DNA from: Saprospira grandis DSM 2844
GTDB lineage: Bacteria; Bacteroidota; Bacteroidia; Chitinophagales; Saprospiraceae
Direction of reading: 5' to 3'
Length of the DNA stretch: 64,000 bases
NCBI RefSeq assembly: GCF_000275825.1
Contig: NZ_JH719942.1
Coordinates: 1,552,575 to 1,616,574 of the forward strand
Translations under genes and position numbers: made by a program
Shown here: positions 1 to 9,009 of the stretch, in pieces
Layout: each line of letters starts with the position of its first letter
Position numbering within the stretch: the first letter of the stretch is position 1
The notes under the pieces: generated by a model
Database searches by the model: none
What the model was told of the DNA's origin: nothing
What the model saw: the letters and a program-made list of their open reading frames with translations, nothing else

Positions 1-100
1 TAGCTAAAAGGCTTGATTTTGCCAGAAGTTTACTAACTTTCATTTGTTCTTCCGTAATTTTGATGCGAAGAACTTCATTTAGGACCTAAAGATAGAAAAT

Positions 101-661
101 ATGCCAACGCCTGTAGATGTTTATCGTAGAGCTTTAGATTTTGCTGCTCGCGCCCATGCCGGGCAAAAAATGTCGGGTAGTGAATTGCCATATTTACTAC
201 ACCTTGCTCATGTTGGAGCAGAAATTAACTTCGCCCTAGAAAATGAAGCCGAGGGTTTTGACGAAAACCTCTGCTTGCAGGTCGGCATCCTGCATGATGT
301 TTTAGAAGATACCGACATCCTGCCCGAGGAGCTCGCCCGGGAGTTTAGTGAGGAAATTTGCTTGGCCGTGCAAGCCCTAAGCAAAAATAAAAAGCTGCCC
401 AAAGCGCAACAAATGGCTGACTCTCTCCACCGAATCAAAGCCAACTCTAAAGAAACTTGTTTGGTCAAATTGGCCGATCGCCTAGTCAATATGAGCCCTC
501 CCCCTCATTACTGGAGCGCCGCAAGAAGAAAAGCCTATCAAGAAGATGCCCGAATGATTTTAGAGGTTTTGGGCGGCACTCATGCCTATTTAGAGGCCCG
601 CTTGGCAAAAAAAATTGAAGATTATTCTAATTATATCGGAGAAGAAGATGGCGGGCAATAG
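101..661 (+). CDS. HD-domain small alarmone hydrolase-like protein (SpoT/Mesh1-type)
   Basis: The 186-residue protein consists almost entirely of one HD metal-dependent phosphohydrolase domain of the RelA/SpoT hydrolase type. Visible motifs are HAGQK near residue 19, PYLLH with His34, HDVLEDT with His65-Asp66, and KLADRLVN with Asp126 and Asn130. These match the Mn-binding and nucleotide-binding residues of SpoT and Mesh1. There is no synthetase, TGS or ACT domain, so the likely role is hydrolysis of (p)ppGpp or a related nucleotide in the cytosol; substrate is inference from family. Its 3' end overlaps the start of aroC by 14 bases, so the two are probably co-transcribed. Confidence 0.8.
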   Translation: MPTPVDVYRRALDFAARAHAGQKMSGSELPYLLHLAHVGAEINFALENEAEGFDENLCLQVGILHDVLEDTDILPEELAREFSEEICLAVQALSKNKKLPKAQQMADSLHRIKANSKETCLVKLADRLVNMSPPPHYWSAARRKAYQEDARMILEVLGGTHAYLEARLAKKIEDYSNYIGEEDGGQ

Positions 662-1724
662 TTTTGGACGAATTTTTAAAATCACTACTTACGGAGAATC
701 TCACGGAGCTGGAATTGGCGTCATCATTGACGGCTGCCCAGCTGGCCTCTTGCTAGATTTAGACCTCATTCGCCGCGATTTGGCCCGCAGACGACCCGGC
801 CAATCCGCTATTGTTACGCAACGCCAAGAAACCGAAGAGTTTCAGATTTTATCGGGCCTCTTTGAGGGCCATACAACAGGCACGCCCCTACACATTTTTA
901 TCCCTAACCAAAATGCTAAATCTAAGGATTATAGCGGCTGGGCCGATCTTTATCGCCCCTCTCATGCCGACTATAGCTATACCGCTAAATATGGCATCCG
1001 AGATTACCGCGGTGGGGGCCGCTCTTCTGCCAGAGAAACCGCCGCAAGGGTAGCCGCCGGAGCCATCGCTCGGCAGATTTTGGCCCAATATGATATTAAG
1101 ATTTGGGCCTATGTAAAAGCAGTGGGCGAAATAAAATGTACTCGCCCCTACTGGGAACTAGACCCCTCAGAAGTAGAACGAAATCCCGTTCGAGCAGCAG
1201 ATCCTAAAACAGCCCAAGCCATGGAAGCCCTCATCCGAGCCATCCGAAAAGCTGGCGATAGTATCGGGGGCCAAATTACACTGCTCATAGAGGGCGTCCC
1301 CCCCGGCCTAGGCGAACCCGTCTTTGATCGCCTCCAAGCCGATTTGGCCAAGGCTATGCTGAGCATCAATGCCTGTAAGGGCTTTGAATACGGCTCTGGC
1401 TTTGCCGGGACCAAAATGCGCGGCAGCCAACATAACGATCCCTTTGTCATGGAAGATGGAGAGGTCAAAACGACAACTAATTATTCTGGCGGAATACAAG
1501 GCGGAATTTCTAATGGAATGGATATCTATTGCAATTTGGCCTTTAAACCCGTAGCTACCCTCATGCAAGCCCAACAGACTATTAACCAAAAGGGCGAGCC
1601 AGTTACTTTAGCCGGCAAGGGACGCCACGACCCCTGTGTGCTCCCTCGGGCCGTCCCCATTGTAGAAGCTATGGCGGCTTTGGTTATCTTGGACCACTAT
1701 TTTATTCATCAGTCTCGCCTTTAG
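648..1724 (+). CDS. aroC: chorismate synthase
   Basis: This 358-residue enzyme makes chorismate from 5-enolpyruvylshikimate 3-phosphate, the last step of the common aromatic pathway, using reduced FMN. Signatures seen are [18 protein letters not shown] near the N-terminus, [20 protein letters not shown] in the middle, and [11 protein letters not shown] and [13 protein letters not shown] towards the end. The start at 648 is chosen because the MAGNSFGR N-terminus is the family start and a GGAG lies about seven bases upstream; an upstream in-frame ATG at 615 would add 11 residues untypical of AroC. The gene overlaps the upstream HD gene and is followed after two bases by a DUF1294 gene. Confidence 0.96.
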   Translation: MAGNSFGRIFKITTYGESHGAGIGVIIDGCPAGLLLDLDLIRRDLARRRPGQSAIVTQRQETEEFQILSGLFEGHTTGTPLHIFIPNQNAKSKDYSGWADLYRPSHADYSYTAKYGIRDYRGGGRSSARETAARVAAGAIARQILAQYDIKIWAYVKAVGEIKCTRPYWELDPSEVERNPVRAADPKTAQAMEALIRAIRKAGDSIGGQITLLIEGVPPGLGEPVFDRLQADLAKAMLSINACKGFEYGSGFAGTKMRGSQHNDPFVMEDGEVKTTTNYSGGIQGGISNGMDIYCNLAFKPVATLMQAQQTINQKGEPVTLAGKGRHDPCVLPRAVPIVEAMAALVILDHYFIHQSRL

Positions 1725-1726
1725 CT

Positions 1727-2008
1727 ATGCTTTTACTTATTCTCCTCCCCATTAGCCTGAATATTTATGCCCTGATACAAATGTATTGGGATAAACGACA
1801 GGCCAAAAAAGACGCTTGGCGAGTTCCCGAAAAACAGCTGTTGCGCCTAGGTTTTTTGGGCGGCAGCTTGGGTATTTTAGCAGGCATTTATTGGTTTCGA
1901 CACAAAACCCGAAAACGCTCCTTTCTTTGGCGAGCTTGGACCGCCTTACTCTTGCACCTGCTTTTGTTGGGCTTCTTTTTATACTACTTCTATGGCTTAG
2001 AGTTTTAG
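1727..2008 (+). CDS. DUF1294 family small membrane protein
   Basis: The 93-residue protein matches the DUF1294 pattern: an N-terminal membrane helix, YWDKRQAKKDAWRVPEKQLL, then LGGSLG and FRHKTRKRSF, and a C-terminal membrane helix. The function of the family is unknown. It starts two bases after the aroC stop codon, so it is probably translated from the same message, although it has no evident link to aromatic synthesis. Confidence 0.85.
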   Translation: MLLLILLPISLNIYALIQMYWDKRQAKKDAWRVPEKQLLRLGFLGGSLGILAGIYWFRHKTRKRSFLWRAWTALLLHLLLLGFFLYYFYGLEF

Positions 2009-2023
2009 TGTCAGGGGAGTTGT

Positions 2024-2707
2024 CTAATCTTTTAGTTTGTATAAAACTATTTTTTTAGAGTAGTTCAGGCCAGTTCTTCTGATCACAATTTTTCCTTTCC
2101 TGTTATTTACCTTTAGGAGCTCTATATTTGTAAGAAAACAGTAGTCCCAATGGTATATTGTTATAATTAAATCCTCCTGAGGATAGGCCCTTAAATCAAT
2201 AGTAAAAGCTAGCTCTTCTGTAGAATAAGTCGAACTTACAATGAGTTTTTTTGGAGCCTCTTTTCTAAGAAAGGAAACTGTATTATTTCTTCCCACTTCA
2301 GAACTATCAGTAATCAGACGTGTACTGAGCTTACATTTAGTTACTCTTGATGTCAATTGCTCTAAAGACAGCCCATCTACTTCATAAAGAGGAATATACA
2401 CCTCTGGAAGCACAAAAGACAGACGAATACTATCTGAATGCTTAGCGCTTTGAGTTGTTAATACAAAAGCTCTATTCTTCTCATGCTTAAAGCTAGCTCG
2501 CTTCTTATCTACTCTTATCGTTCCTTCTATTAAGCAAGGGTCCATAAGACCAAAACGGCAAGAAAAGCTATCATTTTCTTTTACTTCTAAAAGAGCATAT
2601 GGCAGTGCATTGCTACTATAACGTCCTGGTACAGGTTTTTGATACGCACAAGAAGTTGCCAACAGACAGCAAGCAAGCAAAGCTATACTGATGCACAAAT
2701 ATTTCAT
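2024..2707 (-). CDS. lipoprotein of unknown function
   Basis: The 227-residue protein begins with a lipoprotein signal peptide whose lipobox is LATSC (Cys at about residue 20). The rest is predicted to be mostly beta-strand and has no motif I recognise. It faces the aroC group convergently with a 15-base gap. It and the next two minus-strand genes are more AT-rich than the surrounding housekeeping genes. Location in the periplasm or outer membrane is inferred from the lipobox. Confidence 0.7.
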   Translation of the reverse strand: MKYLCISIALLACCLLATSCAYQKPVPGRYSSNALPYALLEVKENDSFSCRFGLMDPCLIEGTIRVDKKRASFKHEKNRAFVLTTQSAKHSDSIRLSFVLPEVYIPLYEVDGLSLEQLTSRVTKCKLSTRLITDSSEVGRNNTVSFLRKEAPKKLIVSSTYSTEELAFTIDLRAYPQEDLIITIYHWDYCFLTNIELLKVNNRKGKIVIRRTGLNYSKKIVLYKLKD

Positions 2708-2814
2708 TTAATTGCTTGTTTTATCGGAACAGCAGTCAATCTCGACCTTAAATTTATATCTATTCAGATGTTGCTTTTAAGGATTTTGGTGGAGCATGCT
2801 ATCCATTTTTTTTT

Positions 2815-2846
2815 GGGGCCTGCCGCCTGCGGCGGCCGGGCCCTTT
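2815..2846 (+). repeat. truncated copy of the GC-rich multi-hairpin element
   Basis: The stretch from GGGGCC through a GCCGCC/GGCGGC hairpin to GGGCCCTTT is identical to the left end of the full copy at 4769. It then jumps directly to a TAGGTTGAAAGCTA hairpin (2852-2867) that corresponds to the right-end hairpin of the 4769 copy. It therefore looks like an internal deletion derivative lacking the core. Confidence 0.8.
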
Positions 2847-2902
2847 TTACAGTAGGTTGAAAGCTACAGCAAGCATGGTATTGCTTCGCAATGATTGATG
2901 AA

Positions 2903-2920
2903 TGAGGGTTGAAACCCTCA
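2903..2920. repeat. small palindrome with a GGTTGAAACC core
   Basis: TGAGGGTTGAAACCCTCA is a near-perfect inverted repeat. The same GGTTGAAACC core closes hairpins at 4920-4939 and, with CG in place of TA, at 21766-21785. Confidence 0.6.
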
Positions 2921-2934
2921 TAAAATTAACTTCT

Positions 2935-2980
2935 CGGCCATCCTTTGATAAAAATTTAAGGCTAGTCAAGGCATTTTTTA
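2935..2980. repeat. 45-bp dispersed repeat, copy 1
   Basis: The sequence CGGCCATCCTTTGATAA, followed by an AATTT.AGGCTAGTC.AGGCATTTTTTA stretch, recurs at 13878-13922 with only a few substitutions. Both copies lie close to copies of the GC-rich hairpin element. Its function is unknown. Confidence 0.75.
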
Positions 2981-2996
2981 TTTAAGAACGTCTTAA

Positions 2997-3599
2997 TTAA
3001 AGCCTCATTAAGAAAATAATTGTTTTTCCAGACTTACTTCTTACACTCATTTTACCTTTTTGAAAATCAACTCTACAAACTCCTTTTTTAAAGATATCAT
3101 TTAGCGCATAAACAAGAAAGAACTCATCAACTTCTCCTAAATTATCATCAGCACAAAACCACCCCCAATAATAAGAGCTAATATCAGATATAGAAGACAT
3201 TCCCAACATAGATGAAGTACGATAATCACTGTACTTCCTCATTCTTTTGGCTCCAATCCATTCAAAAAAAACAGTTTGTTGTTCAGCATTAAATTTAAAC
3301 GAAACATCATCTTCTTTCTCTACTATATAATAACGTCCACTTAAATATGAATACCCGAAATCTGCAATAGTTTCTCCACAACGATCAAACGAATCTACTT
3401 CAACAAATTCCAAAGTGTATAAGCCATTTTCATCAAAATTAAATATCAGATCAAATGGTAGCAGATAGATGACGTCCTCATAACTTACGGATTCTAATGT
3501 CCAAGAATCATAAAAACTAAAGGTCTCCACATCATTCTTACTCTCTTGGCCAAAAACAAGTGTAGACAACAGGCACAATAATACAACTAGTCTTCTCAT
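2997..3599 (-). CDS. secreted protein of unknown function
   Basis: The 200-residue protein starts with a short cleavable signal peptide (MRRLVVLLCLLSTLVFGQ). The mature part is rich in aromatic and acidic residues, beginning DVETFSFYDSWTLESVSY, and resembles the general style of small Bacteroidota lipocalin-like or beta-barrel secreted proteins, but I recognise no family. It lies between two other minus-strand secreted protein genes with no obvious shared function. Confidence 0.65.
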   Translation of the reverse strand: MRRLVVLLCLLSTLVFGQESKNDVETFSFYDSWTLESVSYEDVIYLLPFDLIFNFDENGLYTLEFVEVDSFDRCGETIADFGYSYLSGRYYIVEKEDDVSFKFNAEQQTVFFEWIGAKRMRKYSDYRTSSMLGMSSISDISSYYWGWFCADDNLGEVDEFFLVYALNDIFKKGVCRVDFQKGKMSVRSKSGKTIIFLMRL

Positions 3600-3634
3600 C
3601 TAATAAAGTTTTTACCCCCCCCAACCCTTTAAAT

Positions 3635-4735
3635 CTACTTTTCAACCTCCGTCCAATAATCATCAAGTATCCAGAGGTACATCTTTCCTTTTATACTCAT
3701 CATACGATTGGGAAACAATTCCTTATCCAGCCCTTTAGATACAGCTGTTAATTTCCTAAAGTTATAGACTGTTACCGTATCGTATCCACTGAAATCAAAT
3801 TTACTGCTATCTAAGGGAAAAACACCTTCTTTTGCTGTTTCTAAAAACGCATAAAGCGGTTCCTGCCAACAAACGGCTCTTTCATAAAGCACCGTATCTT
3901 TTCCATATATTAACTGCCCCTTCTTTATTTCGTAGCGCTTAGATTGCGCCTTTCTTAAGTCTTCTTTTGTAGACCGACCTAAATAATCTGCTCCCCACCT
4001 CAATGAGCCCAAACGAAGTCCCTCTCCCTGCTTATAAATCCCTATAAGGTCATTAAGCAAGCCCTTAGCACTATCTGTTGGAACCGTATTCGCCTCTTCC
4101 CCCCTAATCGGAGAAGGTTTCTTCTCCACAAAGTGGGTATACTCAAATTGCTCCTCTCTCTCTAACTCCATTAAATAATCCTCAATTGGGAAACTATAGT
4201 ACCGGCCATTAATGACCATGATGTTGTAAAAATTGGGAGGATCTTCCTCTAAAGTCAATACATAATAATCTACGCTATCTCTCCATTTAAACCTAGATGT
4301 ATCTACCGGAAATACCCCCGAGGTTCCTGTTCCAAAGAAGGTGGTAAGTGACAAGCTGACTAAAGCTACCTTTTTAAATGAAAAGGTATCCTCTCCATAA
4401 ATATATCGATCCCGCTCTATAATAAGCGCTTTATCTTTTTCGGCTTCGGCTACTTCTATTGAGGTGTTCCCTAAGTGATTTCGCCCCCATTTTACCGAAC
4501 CAATTTTCTCCATTTTAACCCCTTTGTAGTGTCCCAAAATATTTTGAAATAACAGATCACAACTATCGGCATCTAGTATTCGATCATTACATACACAATG
4601 AGGTTTTGGAGGCAAGTCCTCAGCAGGCTTTTCTGCTAGAACCTCCTCGCTAGGCCCTTCTTGGGTCGGCGTTTCAGAAAACTGACAGGACAATAGTACC
4701 CAAAAACAAAGGATGCTGTAGCTAATTTTTTTCAT
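3635..4735 (-). CDS. lipoprotein with an internal duplication
   Basis: The 366-residue protein has a lipoprotein signal (VLLSC, Cys near residue 17), a Pro/Glu-rich linker and then two related segments of about 130 residues. Shared landmarks in order are GSVKWGRNHLG / GSLRWGADYLG, RYIYGEDT / QLIYGKDT, GVFPVDTSRF / GVFPLDSSKF, and INGRYY..IEDYL / IKGKMY..LDDYW. The repeats are well diverged, so the duplication is old. I do not recognise the domain. The two halves probably fold as two copies of one small beta-rich domain (inference). Confidence 0.7.
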   Translation of the reverse strand: MKKISYSILCFWVLLSCQFSETPTQEGPSEEVLAEKPAEDLPPKPHCVCNDRILDADSCDLLFQNILGHYKGVKMEKIGSVKWGRNHLGNTSIEVAEAEKDKALIIERDRYIYGEDTFSFKKVALVSLSLTTFFGTGTSGVFPVDTSRFKWRDSVDYYVLTLEEDPPNFYNIMVINGRYYSFPIEDYLMELEREEQFEYTHFVEKKPSPIRGEEANTVPTDSAKGLLNDLIGIYKQGEGLRLGSLRWGADYLGRSTKEDLRKAQSKRYEIKKGQLIYGKDTVLYERAVCWQEPLYAFLETAKEGVFPLDSSKFDFSGYDTVTVYNFRKLTAVSKGLDKELFPNRMMSIKGKMYLWILDDYWTEVEK

Positions 4736-4768
4736 TACACTTTTTTTTAAAACAACTAAGTTTTTTTT

Positions 4769-4940
4769 GGGGCCTGCCGCCTGCGGCGGCCGGGCCCTTT
4801 CAGGGCTCGCAGGTCTGCTCGGCCCTGCGCCAGCAAGCTGGCTGGGTCTGCCGCTGCGCGGCCCCCTTTCAGGCCCCTAGGCCTGCGGCCCTTCGGGCCT
4901 GTAGGATGGATATATATACCTGTAGGTTGAAACCTACAGC
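4769..4940 (+). repeat. GC-rich multi-hairpin element, full copy with long tail
   Basis: From left to right: T-tract and GGGGCC; a GCCGCCTGCGGCGGC hairpin; the core GGGCTCGCAGGTCTGCTCGG; a CAGCAAGCTG hairpin; GGGTCTG; a CCGCTGCGCGG hairpin; then CCCC. The tail holds a GGCCTGCGGCCCTTCGGGCC hairpin, TAGGATGGATATATATACC and a closing CTGTAGGTTGAAACCTACAG hairpin. The GGGG end lies about 33 bases from the start of the lipoprotein gene at 4735. Confidence 0.85.
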
Positions 4941-5261
4941 CATGCAACAACCCCATTCTACATCTATAGTGCGGAGAGGATTAAAATCCTCTACCGCTTT
5001 GAACAAGGGTTATTTTTTTCTTCGGTAGTTTGATTTTGTTTTTTTCTCCCCCATAAATTTCATAGGAACCCTAGGGCCAAGGCCCTAGGCTATCGAAAAA
5101 ATCACCATCCCCTCCTTCGAGGGGATTTTCTGTTCCACTAGGCTCCATCAGCAAAGAAGGGCTTTAGCCCGCCAGTTTGCTCAGCCCCACAACCATGGGC
5201 TTCAGCCCATGGATCCCAAACCGCCCAACCGCCAAAGAAGAAAGCCCAAAGAAAAAAGACC
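4941..5261. other. gene-free stretch with several short palindromes
   Basis: No credible gene is seen. It contains AGAGGATTAAAATCCTCT (around 4977), CCTAGGGCCAAGGCCCTAGG (around 5070), TCCCCTCCTTCGAGGGGA (around 5110), GGGCTTTAGCCC (around 5160) and CCATGGGCTTCAGCCCATGG (around 5195), each an inverted repeat of 12-20 bases with a short A/T-rich or TTC centre. Confidence 0.6.
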
Positions 5262-5393
5262 GCTGAGCGGCCCAGCGCTGCGAAGGGGGGGCCGAAGGCC
5301 AGACCAAGGGCGAAACGAAGTGTAGCCCGCAGGGCCGAACAGACCTGTGAGCCCCGCAGCATAGCGGCGGCCAGCTTGCTGGCCGCGGGCCCC
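5262..5393 (-). repeat. GC-rich multi-hairpin element, inverted copy
   Basis: This is the reverse orientation: tail at 5262, GGCCGAAGGCC hairpin, CAGACC, core GCCCGCAGGGCCGAACAGACCTG with a variant spacing, a CGGCCAGCTTGCTGGCCG hairpin and a GGGCCCC end at 5393. It faces the copy at 4769 across the palindrome-rich gap. Confidence 0.8.
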
Positions 5394-5490
5394 AAAAAAA
5401 GAACAGAAAAAGCAAGAGAAGATTGGGCCATAGTATTTTGTAAAAGAAGAAAAGCCAACTGCGGGAAGGCAGTAAAACAGGGCCTTGCGC

Positions 5491-5520
5491 TTGTATATCT
5501 GATATTTTATCTTAAATTTG
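5491..5520 (+). promoter_or_regulatory. Bacteroidota-type promoter for the small secreted proteins
   Basis: TTG at 5491-5493 is separated by 19 bases from TAAATTTG at 5513-5520, matching the TTG-N17-23-TAnnTTTG consensus of Bacteroidota sigma factors. It lies about 70 bases upstream of the lipoprotein start at 5593. Confidence 0.7.
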
Positions 5521-5592
5521 TATAGGCTCAAAAAGCTTTTTAGCAAGCAATTTGAGTCTATTCACGAATCATTTTATCAAAAGTACAAGATC

Positions 5593-5832
5593 ATGAAAAA
5601 ACTAATTGTAGGCGCTTTGAGCCTAGGCCTTATGGCCTTTTCTGTCGTTAGCTGCGGCGGCGGAGCTTCTAGCGAGGCGGATATTGCCAAGAAAGCGGAA
5701 GAAAAACTAAAAACAGAAGAAGCTACCCTAATGGAAGAAGCCACTAAAAAGTGCGACGAATTGGTAGCGACTAAAAAAGACTCTATTGCTCAGGCTATGG
5801 CTGAGCAAGCAGAAGGAGAAGCTGAGCAGTAA
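5593..5832 (+). CDS. small lipoprotein with a charged helical body
   Basis: The 79-residue protein begins MKKLIVGALSLGL and has a VVSC lipobox (Cys about residue 21) followed by three glycines. The remaining 55 residues are a Lys/Glu/Ala-rich helix, probably a coiled coil, with one Cys in the segment MEEATKKCDE. The start at 5593 is chosen because it opens directly into the signal peptide; the frame is open further upstream but encodes no signal. It is followed after 33 bases by a similar secreted protein and probably shares the promoter at 5491. Function unknown. Confidence 0.7.
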   Translation: MKKLIVGALSLGLMAFSVVSCGGGASSEADIAKKAEEKLKTEEATLMEEATKKCDELVATKKDSIAQAMAEQAEGEAEQ

Positions 5833-5865
5833 TTTTATTTTGACTTTTATAAAACCGATATAGTT

Positions 5866-6345
5866 ATGAAAAAGCAACTATTGTTTGCGGGTGCCTTTTG
5901 CCTAGGTTTGGGTGCCTTTGGTTTGCTATCATCTTTTGATGATGGTGAGCAGGCGAAAATTGACGCCAAATATGAAGAGCTAAAGACCAAATTCATGGAA
6001 GAGCAGATGCAGAAATGCCAAGAAACTGCTGATGAAGAGGCGATGCGCTTGTACAAAGAAGAGAATGGCGAAGCTACTCCTGAAGAGGAGCCCACAAAGA
6101 GCGGTACTACTGCTGGTGGCAGCACTCGTCCTGTTGCGCCTAATTCTGGTTCTGCTACCTCTGGTAGCGAGGGTTCATCTACAACTCCTGCTGAAGAAGC
6201 GACTTCTGGTGGAGCCACTAAAGATCCTCAGAAGGGTCGTGGTGGAGCGACTACCAAAGGAGATGCTAATGCACAGAAGCAGCGTGGTGGAGCAACGACT
6301 ACCAATGATGCCTCTTCACAGAAGCGTCGTCCTGGTGCAAACTAG
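5866..6345 (+). CDS. secreted protein with coiled coil and low-complexity repeat tail
   Basis: The 159-residue protein has an N-terminal signal peptide or anchor, then a charged helix containing MEEQMQKCQE, which resembles the MEEATKKCDE segment of the preceding lipoprotein. After about residue 65 it is low-complexity (Thr, Gly, Ser, Pro) and ends with about three imperfect repeats of the form QK.RGGATT..DA..QK. It shares the promoter region of the previous gene and is closed by the hairpin at 6370. Function unknown; the two adjacent proteins may be distant paralogues. Confidence 0.65.
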   Translation: MKKQLLFAGAFCLGLGAFGLLSSFDDGEQAKIDAKYEELKTKFMEEQMQKCQETADEEAMRLYKEENGEATPEEEPTKSGTTAGGSTRPVAPNSGSATSGSEGSSTTPAEEATSGGATKDPQKGRGGATTKGDANAQKQRGGATTTNDASSQKRRPGAN

Positions 6346-6365
6346 AACTAAGCTAGTGATATAAA

Positions 6366-6396
6366 AAAAGGAAGCCAATTGGCTTCCTTTTTTTAT
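6366..6396. terminator. bidirectional terminator
   Basis: GGAAGCCAATTGGCTTCC at 6370-6387 is a perfect hairpin flanked by A7 on the left and T7 on the right. It can end transcription of the plus-strand secreted protein genes and of the minus-strand atp operon. Confidence 0.85.
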
Positions 6397-6415
6397 TTGT
6401 ATATCTCTATTTGCC

Positions 6416-7321
6416 TTATTGGCTTTCGAGAGCGGCGGCACCGCCCACAATTTCTCCCAACTCGGTAGTAATTGCTTCTTGGCGGGCTTTATTGTAGTGA
6501 ATTTTAAGGTCACGTAGGAGCTCATCGGCATTTTCAGAAGCTTTATCCATAGCCGTCATACGAGCACCATGCTCAGAGGCATTAGAATCTAGGATAGTTT
6601 TATGAAACTGCGTTTTGAGGATCGTAGGCGTGAGGTATTCGAGCAACTCCTCTTTGGGGGGTTCAAAGATAAAGTCTACAGAAAAGTCTTCTTGACCTTC
6701 TGAGGCTTCTGCTTTGGCGATAGGGAGGAACTGTTCTACTTCAAACTCTTGCATAGCGGCATTACGGAACTTAGCGTAGACGATATCAATAGCGTCATAG
6801 TCTTCGTCTAAGTACTGCTGCATAAGCATTTCGGCAATAGGCATAGAATCTTGAGAAGAGAAATCTTTGCCTACGATATCGAGATAATCCGTAATCAAAG
6901 TAGCCTTAGTGTAGGTCTTTTTGAGGATATCGTATGCTTTTTTACCAATAAAGAGCATAGATACATTGCCTGCTTCATATTGGTTGTGGTATTTTCCTCC
7001 TTCTTCTAGCAGGCCGATGACCTGTTTGATTACATTAGAGTTATAGGCACCACAAAGGCCACGGTTAGAGCTAATCACCACTAGGCAGATCTTATTGATT
7101 TGGCGTTCATTAGAGTAGCCAGACTCATCTGCTCCTTCTTCAACAGTGAGCATAATGTTAGACAAAATGCTATTGAGTTTTTCTGAGTAAGGGCGCAATT
7201 GCGTAATAGCTTGTTGGGCACGACGCAACTTAGAGGCCGCTACCAGCTTCATCGCTTTGGTAATTTGCTGCGTAGAGTTTACCGACTGAATGCGGTCACG
7301 TACTTCTTTAAGGTTGGCCAT
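6416..7321 (-). CDS. atpG: ATP synthase F1 gamma subunit
   Basis: The 301-residue central stalk subunit begins MANLKEVRDRIQSVNSTQQI and contains TKAMKLVAASKLRRAQ and SSNRGLCGAYN, both typical of the family. The C-terminal helix carries ARMTAMDKASENADELL and ends with the conserved ARQEAITTELGEIVGGAAAL. It couples rotation of the c-ring to catalysis in the alpha/beta hexamer. It is the last gene of the operon; the beta and epsilon genes are not downstream, as in other Bacteroidota where they form a separate unit. Confidence 0.96.
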   Translation of the reverse strand: MANLKEVRDRIQSVNSTQQITKAMKLVAASKLRRAQQAITQLRPYSEKLNSILSNIMLTVEEGADESGYSNERQINKICLVVISSNRGLCGAYNSNVIKQVIGLLEEGGKYHNQYEAGNVSMLFIGKKAYDILKKTYTKATLITDYLDIVGKDFSSQDSMPIAEMLMQQYLDEDYDAIDIVYAKFRNAAMQEFEVEQFLPIAKAEASEGQEDFSVDFIFEPPKEELLEYLTPTILKTQFHKTILDSNASEHGARMTAMDKASENADELLRDLKIHYNKARQEAITTELGEIVGGAAALESQ

Positions 7322-7400
7322 TTCGAGACATCTAGATGGTGAAAATAAGAAAAGAAGGGTTTGGGCTAGCGGGGCCAGCCCAAATCCTCAGAGTATATAG

Positions 7401-9005
7401 TTAAGCGAACTGCTGCGTCATTTCGGCGGCAAGGGCTTCGATCTTAGCGAGATCTTCTTTGTTGTACTTTTTATTGCGGAAAGCAGTAAGTACATCGGGT
7501 AGGCGGCGATCGAGTTCGAGCAAGAACAGGCGTTCAAATTCTTTAACGCGATCTACGGGTACCTTACGCAAAAGGCCCTTAGTACCACAGTAGATAATAG
7601 CTACCTGTTTCTCTACAGAAACGGGAGAATACTGAGGTTGCTTTAGGATTTCTACGTTACGGGCACCTTTATCAAGAACGAGCTTAGTAGCGGCATCGAG
7701 GTCAGAGCCAAACTTGGCAAAAGCCTCTAATTCGCGGTACTGAGCTTGGTCCAACTTAAGGGTACCAGATACCTTTTTCATGGGTTTGATCTGAGCAGAA
7801 CCTCCTACGCGAGATACAGACACCCCTACGTTAATAGCGGGACGCACACCGGCGTTGAAAAGGTTAGACTCTAGGAAGATCTGGCCATCGGTAATAGAAA
7901 TTACGTTCGTTGGGATATAAGCAGAAACGTCGGCTGCTTGTGTCTCGATAATAGGAAGAGCCGTAAGAGATCCACCACCTTTCACGATAGGATTACCTTG
8001 AGCATCCTTAGCGTTTTTGAGTGATTCGGGCAAATCGTTCATTTCGCGAGCGATCTCATCATTGTTGATTACTTTGGCGGCGCGTTCTAGCAAGCGAGAG
8101 TGAAGGTAGAAAACGTCACCGGGATAAGCCTCACGTCCGGGAGGGCGGCGTAGGAGTAGAGACACCTCACGGTAGGCTACCGCCTGCTTAGACAAATCAT
8201 CATAGACGATAAGAGCGGGGCGTCCTGTATCGCGGAAGAACTCACCTACAGCGGCACCGGCAAAGGGAGCATAAAACTGAAGGGGGGCAGGTTCAGAAGC
8301 TGCTGCAGAAACGATTACGGTATAAGGAAGAGCGCCATTTTCTTCTAGTGTTTTAGCTACCATAGCTACAGTAGAAGCTTTTTGGCCTACGGCAACGTAG
8401 ATACAGTATACGGGCTCATTGCGGTCGTAAAATTCTTTTTGGTTGAGGATTGTATCGATAGCGATAGCGGTTTTACCCGTTTGGCGGTCACCGATAATCA
8501 ACTCACGTTGTCCACGTCCGATTGGAATCATGGCATCGATAGCTTTGATTCCTGTTTGGAGTGGTTCATTTACAGGCTGACGGTAAATTACACCAGGAGC
8601 CTTACGTTCTAGAGGCATAGCGTAGCGTTCTCCTTTGATAGCGCCACGTCCGTCTAGCGGTTGGCCCAAAGGATTGATTACGCGGCCAAGCATACCTTCT
8701 CCTACATCGATAGAAGCGATACGGCCAGTACGTTTTACTTTGTCTCCTTCTTTAATCTTTTCAGAAGCCCCCATAAGAACAACCCCTACGTTATCTTCTT
8801 CCAAGTTAAGGGCAATAGCTTGCACCCCTTTATCTTTGAATTCGACCAATTCACCGGCCGCTACATTTGCTAAACCATAGATACGGGCGATACCATCACC
8901 CACTTCCAATACGGTACCTTCTTCTTCGAGCGTTGCACCGGCGCCAAAACCAGTAATTTGCTCTTTCAATATTGCGGAGATTTCGTCCGGTCTTACGTCA
9001 ACCAT
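7401..9005 (-). CDS. atpA: ATP synthase F1 alpha subunit
   Basis: The 534-residue subunit has the Walker A motif GDRQTGKT at residues 172-179, [20 protein letters not shown], and the signature [14 protein letters not shown] in the C-terminal third. It binds nucleotide at the non-catalytic sites of the F1 head. It follows atpH by four bases and precedes atpG by 79 bases. Length and motifs are normal for the family. Confidence 0.97.
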   Translation of the reverse strand: MVDVRPDEISAILKEQITGFGAGATLEEEGTVLEVGDGIARIYGLANVAAGELVEFKDKGVQAIALNLEEDNVGVVLMGASEKIKEGDKVKRTGRIASIDVGEGMLGRVINPLGQPLDGRGAIKGERYAMPLERKAPGVIYRQPVNEPLQTGIKAIDAMIPIGRGQRELIIGDRQTGKTAIAIDTILNQKEFYDRNEPVYCIYVAVGQKASTVAMVAKTLEENGALPYTVIVSAAASEPAPLQFYAPFAGAAVGEFFRDTGRPALIVYDDLSKQAVAYREVSLLLRRPPGREAYPGDVFYLHSRLLERAAKVINNDEIAREMNDLPESLKNAKDAQGNPIVKGGGSLTALPIIETQAADVSAYIPTNVISITDGQIFLESNLFNAGVRPAINVGVSVSRVGGSAQIKPMKKVSGTLKLDQAQYRELEAFAKFGSDLDAATKLVLDKGARNVEILKQPQYSPVSVEKQVAIIYCGTKGLLRKVPVDRVKEFERLFLLELDRRLPDVLTAFRNKKYNKEDLAKIEALAAEMTQQFA

Positions 9006-9009
9006 ATCT

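Noticed and set aside
615-647. Upstream start for aroC
   Set aside because: It would add 11 residues not found in the family and lies deep in the preceding gene; the ATG at 648 has a GGAG upstream.
4756-5546. Several open frames of 60-114 codons around the repeats
   Set aside because: They run through GC-rich hairpin blocks, have overlapping alternatives and show no protein features.
8382-8880. Plus-strand open frames within atpA
   Set aside because: They are antisense shadows of a strongly conserved gene.
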